64,000 nt of DNA from Acidobacteriota bacterium (GTDB taxonomy: Bacteria > Acidobacteriota > Terriglobia > Terriglobales > SCQP01), in NCBI GenBank assembly GCA_021818955.1, contig JAKASR010000009.1:52235-116234 (forward strand), in the 5' to 3' direction. Shown piece by piece: positions 59,675-64,000 of the stretch (the stretch's first letter is position 1; every line of letters begins with the position of its first letter). The position numbers and the translations under genes were made by a program. Under the pieces are notes generated by a model. The model searched no databases, had not been told where the DNA came from, and saw only the letters and a list, made by a program, of their open reading frames with translations.

Positions 59675-61093
59675 ATGTCGCTGTTTCCCCTGCCGCCCCC
59701 GTCCGCCGTGGCCGGCCCTTTGCGCCCGCTCGCCGATCGCATGCGCCCGCGAAGGCTGGAGGAAATCGTCGGCCAGGAACATCTGCTCGGTCCCGGACAA
59801 CCGCTGCGGGTGCAATTGGAGCGCGACGATTATGGCTCGATGATCCTCTGGGGACCGCCCGGGGTGGGCAAGACCACGTTGGCCGAAGTGATTGCCGCCC
59901 GCACCCGGGCCCAGTTTGTTCCCTTCAGCGCCGTCACCAGCGGCATCAAGGAAATCCGCGAAGTGATGGCCGCGGCGGCGCGCGCCGCCCGCAGCGGCAG
60001 CCGAACCCTGCTTTTCGTAGATGAGATTCATCGCTTCAACAAAGCCCAGCAGGACGCCTTCCTGCCTTATGTCGAGCGGGGCGAGCTGCGCCTGATCGGC
60101 GCTACCACCGAAAACCCCAGCTTCGAACTCAACTCCGCCTTGTTATCGCGAGTGCGCGTATATGTGCTGCAACCGCTCAGTGAAGAGCAAATCGTGTTGC
60201 TGCTGCACCGCGCGCTCGACGATGCCGAACGCGGGCTGCGTCCGGCATTGCCGCCGGAAACCCGCATTGTTTGGGGCGAGCTGGGTACGACGCCGGAGGC
60301 CGCCGGCGGCGAGCGCGAACGCCTGCTGCGCGCCATCGCAGTCTTCGCCAATGGCGATGCCCGCGCCGCTTACAACCTGCTCGAATCCGCCGTCGCCGGC
60401 ACGGTACCTTCCGGCCAGCCGCCCGTGGTGGCGATAGACGAGACGCGCCTGCGCCAGGCCATGCAGCGCCGCGTGCTGCTCTATGATCAATCCGGCGAGG
60501 AGCATTACAACCTTATCTCCGCCCTGCATAAATCGCTGCGCAACAGCGATGCCGATGCCGCGCTGTATTGGCTGGCGCGCATGCTCGAAGCCGGCGAAGA
60601 CCCGCTCTATCTCGCCCGCCGCATGGTGCGCTTCGCCAGCGAGGATGTCGGTCTTGCCGATCCGCGCGCACTGGAACAGGCCAATGCCGCCCGTGCCGCG
60701 GTGGAGTTCATCGGCTTGCCCGAAGGCGCGCTGGCCCTGGCCCAAGCTTGCGTCTATCTCGCGCTGACCCCGAAATCCAATGCCTTGTATCGCGCCTATG
60801 GCAGCGCCGTCGCCGATGTCCGCGAACAGCCCGCCTTGCCCGTCCCTTTAACCATACGCAATGCCCCCACGGCCTTAATGCGCGACCTCGGCTATGGGCG
60901 CGATTATCAGTACGCCCACGACTTGCCCGAGCAGGTCGCGGATATGCAATGCCTGCCGGACAATCTCGTCAACCGACATTATTACCAGCCGGGCATGGCC
61001 GGCAAGGAAGCCGATTTCCGCCGCCGCTTGCTGGAAATTGCCGAGCGCCGCCGCCTTGCCGCCGAAAACACAGAAGATCGCAGAAAGAAGTAA
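59675..61093 (+). CDS. rarA: Replication-associated recombination protein RarA (MgsA)
   Basis: A 472-residue AAA+ ATPase related to clamp loaders, acting at stalled replication forks. Features: [16 protein letters not shown], Walker [34 protein letters not shown] (Walker B), [19 protein letters not shown] (sensor 1 and arginine finger), then the tetramerisation domain ([61 protein letters not shown]). The ATG at 59675 is preferred since homology begins at once. Copy r of R1 begins at the base after its stop codon. Confidence 0.95.
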   Translation: MSLFPLPPPSAVAGPLRPLADRMRPRRLEEIVGQEHLLGPGQPLRVQLERDDYGSMILWGPPGVGKTTLAEVIAARTRAQFVPFSAVTSGIKEIREVMAAAARAARSGSRTLLFVDEIHRFNKAQQDAFLPYVERGELRLIGATTENPSFELNSALLSRVRVYVLQPLSEEQIVLLLHRALDDAERGLRPALPPETRIVWGELGTTPEAAGGERERLLRAIAVFANGDARAAYNLLESAVAGTVPSGQPPVVAIDETRLRQAMQRRVLLYDQSGEEHYNLISALHKSLRNSDADAALYWLARMLEAGEDPLYLARRMVRFASEDVGLADPRALEQANAARAAVEFIGLPEGALALAQACVYLALTPKSNALYRAYGSAVADVREQPALPVPLTIRNAPTALMRDLGYGRDYQYAHDLPEQVADMQCLPDNLVNRHYYQPGMAGKEADFRRRLLEIAERRRLAAENTEDRRKK

Positions 61094-61170
61094 GCGGCTC
61101 GGCCGTTTTTACTTTTAGGCGCTGACGCTTTCGCAAAGTCCGGCCGAAGCCGGACGCTTTGTGAAAACTC
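61094..61170 (+). repeat. R1 element, copy r (5' part only)
   Basis: The start hairpin (with GCCGTTTTTAC variant) and the GTCCGGC/GCCGGAC hairpin are present, then homology ends after TGTGAAAACTC. It begins immediately after the rarA TAA codon with no gap. Confidence 0.87.
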
Positions 61171-61520
61171 ATAGAACGAGAAATTGCAAAGCAATTCGTA
61201 GAAATTTGCTTTTTTGAAGCAACGATTTGCAGCGGCAGAGGCTACTACTCACTATAAGCTATTAACTCTTTACAAAATCTGGCCGGAATTGAAATATGCG
61301 TTAAAAGGTTGCCTCCCCGTAATGGAAGCCTCATCCACGCCAAAGCAGCGGCATTATTAAAGCTTTATTTCACTTGTATATGCGCTATTTTCCGCCAAAG
61401 GTTTCAATTTGAACTCCAGTTATTAATTGCCTGGAGTTATCCAAGCATTTTGCAACGGATTTAACTTCCACTCACTTCCGACAACAAACTGGGTCACAAA
61501 AAATAGTCATCTAACGAATC
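61171..61520 (+). other. AT-rich intergenic region upstream of rlpA
   Basis: It is much richer in A+T than the flanking genes, with no coding frame of note. AACTCCAG (61412-61419) and CTGGAGTT (61431-61438) form an 8-bp stem with an 11-nt loop. GAAATTGCAAAGCAATTCG near 61180 is another small palindrome-like motif. It probably carries the rlpA promoter; no hexamer pair is convincing. Confidence 0.45.
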
Positions 61521-61964
61521 ATGAGCAGAAGGTGGACCAAGCTTTTGTTGGCTTTCAGCTTAAATGGAGGATTGCTCACCTCCCCACTCCAGGCTCTAGG
61601 GCACGCGCCGCGCGTGCAGATCGGAATCGCCTCCTGGTACGGCGCCGCGTTTGCCGGGCGCAAAACCACTTCCGGGCAGCTCTTTAATCCGCAACTGCTG
61701 ACCGCCGCCAGCCGTACCTTGCCGCTGGGCAGCATCGTGCGCGTCACCGATCTGCGCAATGGGCGACAGGTGATGGTGTTAGTCAACGATCGCGGCCCCT
61801 TCATTGGCCATCGCATCATTGACCTGTCGCGCGCCGCCGCCCGCGCCTTGCATATGCTCGGCCGCGGCGTAGCCCGCGTGCGCGTGCACCTGCTCTGGTT
61901 GCCCGGCATCCATGCGCGCGCTATCGCCAGCCGGCTGCGCCGCACCGCCCTGGCTCGCCGTTAA
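61521..61964 (+). CDS. rlpA: RlpA-like double-psi beta-barrel protein
   Basis: A 147-residue protein with a signal peptide (about 1-27) and the RlpA double-psi barrel: GIASWYGAAFAGRKTTSGQLFN, TAASRTLPLGSIVRVTDLRNGRQVMVLVNDRGPFIGHRIIDLS. RlpA is a lytic transglycosylase acting on denuded septal peptidoglycan. The catalytic Asp (Asp90 in NDRGPF) is present, but the usual His of TAAHxTLP is Ser64 here. There is no SPOR domain and no lipobox Cys. A basic tail ends the protein. R1 copy s starts 4 bp after the stop. Confidence 0.85.
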   Translation: MSRRWTKLLLAFSLNGGLLTSPLQALGHAPRVQIGIASWYGAAFAGRKTTSGQLFNPQLLTAASRTLPLGSIVRVTDLRNGRQVMVLVNDRGPFIGHRIIDLSRAAARALHMLGRGVARVRVHLLWLPGIHARAIASRLRRTALARR

Positions 61965-61968
61965 TGAA

Positions 61969-62318
61969 GCGGCTCGGCCGCTTTTATTTTTAGGCGCTGA
62001 CACTTTCGTAAAGGTCCGGCCGAAGCCGGAGGCTTTGCGAAAACTCATGACTGCCGGGCATTGCCGGGCGCACTGCGGAATTGCTTTGTTTTGCCGTTCC
62101 CAGGCGCGGGACCTAACAGGCACCCCGCGCAAACCCGGCCTGCGAGCATGGCTGCAGGCAATTTCACTGAAATTGGGCATGCTGAAATTGATAATGTTTG
62201 GGCAATTTCTTCGAAATTGCCAAGGACGAAAACTGCTGTCCGACTCGGCCGTTAACGCCGATGGAGCATACTTGAGGCAATTGCTTCGCAATTGCCAATG
62301 ACACGACCCGGCCGTTAA
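61969..62318 (+). repeat. R1 element, copy s, rearranged
   Basis: The start hairpin and GTCCGGC/GCCGGAC hairpin are present; the GCAATTCC hairpin is half deleted (GCGCACTGCGGAATTGC). Several GGCAATTTC-type hairpins follow, and a first end (TTAACGC, 62258). A further hairpin GGCAATTGC-TTC-GCAATTGCC (62276-62296) and a second end CGGCCGTTAA come after it. That hairpin has a compensatory base change relative to the standard stem. Confidence 0.85.
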
Positions 62319-62348
62319 ATATTTTTGTTTGCTTGCTTCCAATTGCAA

Positions 62349-63710
62349 TTAAGCTCGAAGCACACCCGCCTGATAGCTTTGCGGAATCACTTCCAGCATC
62401 CGTTGCGGCGCATGCCGGCCCGCCAGCGCGATTTTCAAATAATTATCGCTGATCGCGGGAGTTTCGCCCGAGCATTCGCCGGTCAACGTCAGCACCGTGA
62501 GCTTCCGTCCCAGCCAACCGCGGGCAAAGGCTTCCTGCCGGCGCGCGCTCAGTTCCCGCAACCGGCGCACGCGCCGCCGCACCACAGCCTCCGGCACCGG
62601 CTGCCACGTCTCGTCTTGCAAGGCGCGCGCAGCAGCGGTTCCCGGCCGCGAGGAATAGGGAAACACGTGCAAGTAAGTCAGCGGCAAGGTTTCGATGAAG
62701 CGCAGCGACTCCTCGAATTCCGCCTCGGTTTCACCGGGAAAGCCGGCCATCACATCGGCCCCGATCGCCGCCCCCGGGGCGGCAGCGCGTATGCGCGCGA
62801 GGCGCGCGGCATAATGCTCGGGATGGTAGCGGCGGCGCATGCGCCGCAACACCGCGTCGCTGCCCGACTGCAGCGGCACATGCGCATGCCTCGCCAGGCG
62901 CGGATGCGCCAGCAGCGCGATCAGCCGCTCGTCCCAATCCATCACTTCCACCGAACTCAGCCGCAGCCGTTCCACCGTGGTGCGCTCGAGCAGGGTTTCA
63001 ACCAGATGCGCGAGGCGCGGCTGCCCGGCCAGGTCGCGGCCCCAATGGCCGAGATTGATGCCCGAAAGCACAATTTCGCGATAGCCCCCGGCCGCCAGCC
63101 GCTGCGCCCGGATCACGATCTCCTCCAGAGGGCGGGAGCGGGCCGGGCCGCGGGTCGAGGGAATGATGCAGAACGAGCAGCGCAGATTGCAGCCCTCCTG
63201 CACCTTCAGCGTTGGCCGCGTGCGTTCCGTTTCGGCCGCGATGGCGCGAGCGGCGGCGGCCGGACGCGCGGCGATGTGAATCAAGTCCGCGGGAGTCTGG
63301 CCAGCGCGCCACAACGGCGTACTCGTCGGCGCCAAGCTCCAGGCTTCGCCTTCAGCCTGGCAGGCAGGCGCCAACGCCTGTTGCAGGTGAGTCGCCAGGC
63401 GAGGCTTTTCGGCGTTGCCCAGCACCCAATCCACGCCCGGCAGCGCCTCCAGCTCCGCCGCGGCGCGCTGCGCATAGCAGCCCGTGACCAGCACGCGGCA
63501 ATCCGGACGCTGCCGGCGCAGGCGCCGGATCCATTGCCGCGCCTCCGCCTCCGCCGCCGCGGTCACGCTGCAGGTATTGAGCACCGCCGCTTCGGCGGCG
63601 CGCCAATCCGGCGTGCGCCGCCAACCCGCCGCCTCGAGCTCCTCTTCCAGCTCGGCAGCATCGGCCTGGTTGGCGCGACAGCCCAGGGTATGCAGAAAGT
63701 AAGTCGGCAC
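62349..63710 (-). CDS. mtaB: tRNA ms2t6A methylthiotransferase MtaB
   Basis: A 453-residue radical-SAM enzyme that adds a methylthio group to t6A37 of tRNA. The N-terminal iron-sulfur site uses Cys11 (HTLGCRANQAD), Cys47 (LNTCSVT) and Cys78 (TGCYAQR); the radical-SAM cluster is Cys174/Cys178/Cys181 (GCNLRCSFC). LHVFPYSSRPGTAA and a C-terminal TRAM-like region follow. LGCRANQ in place of MiaB's YGCQMN-type start favours MtaB over MiaB or RimO. The start at 63710 begins with the domain. Confidence 0.92.
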   Translation of the reverse strand: MPTYFLHTLGCRANQADAAELEEELEAAGWRRTPDWRAAEAAVLNTCSVTAAAEAEARQWIRRLRRQRPDCRVLVTGCYAQRAAAELEALPGVDWVLGNAEKPRLATHLQQALAPACQAEGEAWSLAPTSTPLWRAGQTPADLIHIAARPAAAARAIAAETERTRPTLKVQEGCNLRCSFCIIPSTRGPARSRPLEEIVIRAQRLAAGGYREIVLSGINLGHWGRDLAGQPRLAHLVETLLERTTVERLRLSSVEVMDWDERLIALLAHPRLARHAHVPLQSGSDAVLRRMRRRYHPEHYAARLARIRAAAPGAAIGADVMAGFPGETEAEFEESLRFIETLPLTYLHVFPYSSRPGTAAARALQDETWQPVPEAVVRRRVRRLRELSARRQEAFARGWLGRKLTVLTLTGECSGETPAISDNYLKIALAGRHAPQRMLEVIPQSYQAGVLRA

Positions 63711-63827
63711 GCTATTTTATTTTAGCCGGTGCGCCCGCCAGGCTCCGCATCCATCGAGCTCCCAGCCACTGCAGAGGGGTTGGCTCGACGGGGACCGCGG
63801 CTGGGCCTTTCCGGGCGCAATGCCCAA

Positions 63828-64000
63828 GGCGCGGGACCTAACCGGAACCCCGCGCGAACCCGGCCCGCGGCATGGCTCGGCCGCTTTTACTTTTAGGCGC
63901 TGACGCTTTCGCAAAGGTCCGGCCGAAACCGGACACATGGCGAATACTCATGGCTGCCGGGCATTGCCGGGCGCAATTCCTGCGGAATTGCTTGGTATTG
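63828..64000 (+). repeat. R1 element, copy t, scrambled and cut by the window end
   Basis: The internal GCGCGGGACCTAACCGGAA/CCCCGCGC hairpin (63828-63856) comes before the start hairpin remnant GGCTCGGCCGC (63874), instead of after it. The normal order then follows (T tract, GTCCGG hairpin, GCAATTCC hairpin) until the window ends. It looks like a copy joined to the tail of another one. Confidence 0.88.

Noticed and set aside
3916..64000. R1 as a REP element mobilised by a RAYT (GTAG signature)
   Set aside because: GTAG stands before the start hairpin in only two copies (e and f); the others have unrelated bases. A RAYT gene is not in the window.

Overview
The window looks like a chromosomal segment of an Acidobacteriota genome (probably class Terriglobia). 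This is inferred from gene content: an Oar-like outer-membrane protein with an N-terminal carboxypeptidase-regulatory-like domain, a FecR protein with a Gly/Tyr-rich tail, a large BNR/ASP-box repeat protein, a GH172/DUF2961 protein, Tat-exported sugar enzymes, Kdo hydroxylase, BamA followed by two Skp/OmpH proteins, high G+C and many short conserved orphan genes. No phage, integrase, transposase, rRNA or CRISPR was seen.

Layout. 0.4-4 kb: efp, a CBS protein, a LytS-type kinase and ribA. 4-13 kb: a beta-1,2-glucan-type block on the minus strand (GH144-like hydrolase, ABC exporter, shortened NdvB-like synthase) interrupted by a RelE/Phd-type toxin-antitoxin pair. 13-24 kb: DUF167, thrS, kdoO, a Tat-exported TIM-barrel protein, DUF2007, an M1 peptidase, rmuC and galE. 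25-31 kb: FecR/DUF6600 protein, DUF3592-like protein, ferritin-like protein, pgeF and acpS. 31-42 kb: an OmpR-type two-component system divergent from a secreted protein/Oar-receptor operon, then a sigma/anti-sigma pair and a GH172 protein. 42-48 kb: bamA-ompH-ompH and a cobA-cbiX fusion. 48-52 kb: rplU-rpmA-obg-nadD-rsfS and a PspF-like activator. 52-64 kb: FmdB-type zinc ribbon, BNR protein, SpoU methyltransferase, rarA, rlpA and mtaB.

The most striking content is a dispersed intergenic element, called R1 here: about 220-250 bp in its basic form, with at least 20 loci (15 spanning both ends, 5 partial). Each carries an ordered series of hairpins, starts with a GC hairpin followed by a T-rich tract and ends in CTCGGCCGTTAACGCTT. 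Every copy lies in the same orientation regardless of neighbouring gene direction. Two of its hairpins have been amplified independently inside single copies (32-bp and about 30-bp periods), one stem shows a compensatory base change, and one copy is bracketed by a perfect 14-bp direct repeat that looks like a target-site duplication. No mobilising enzyme is visible here. A second, shorter repeat family (R2, two copies) and two diverged relatives of one R1 hairpin (R3) flank other genes. I do not recognise any of these as a named family.
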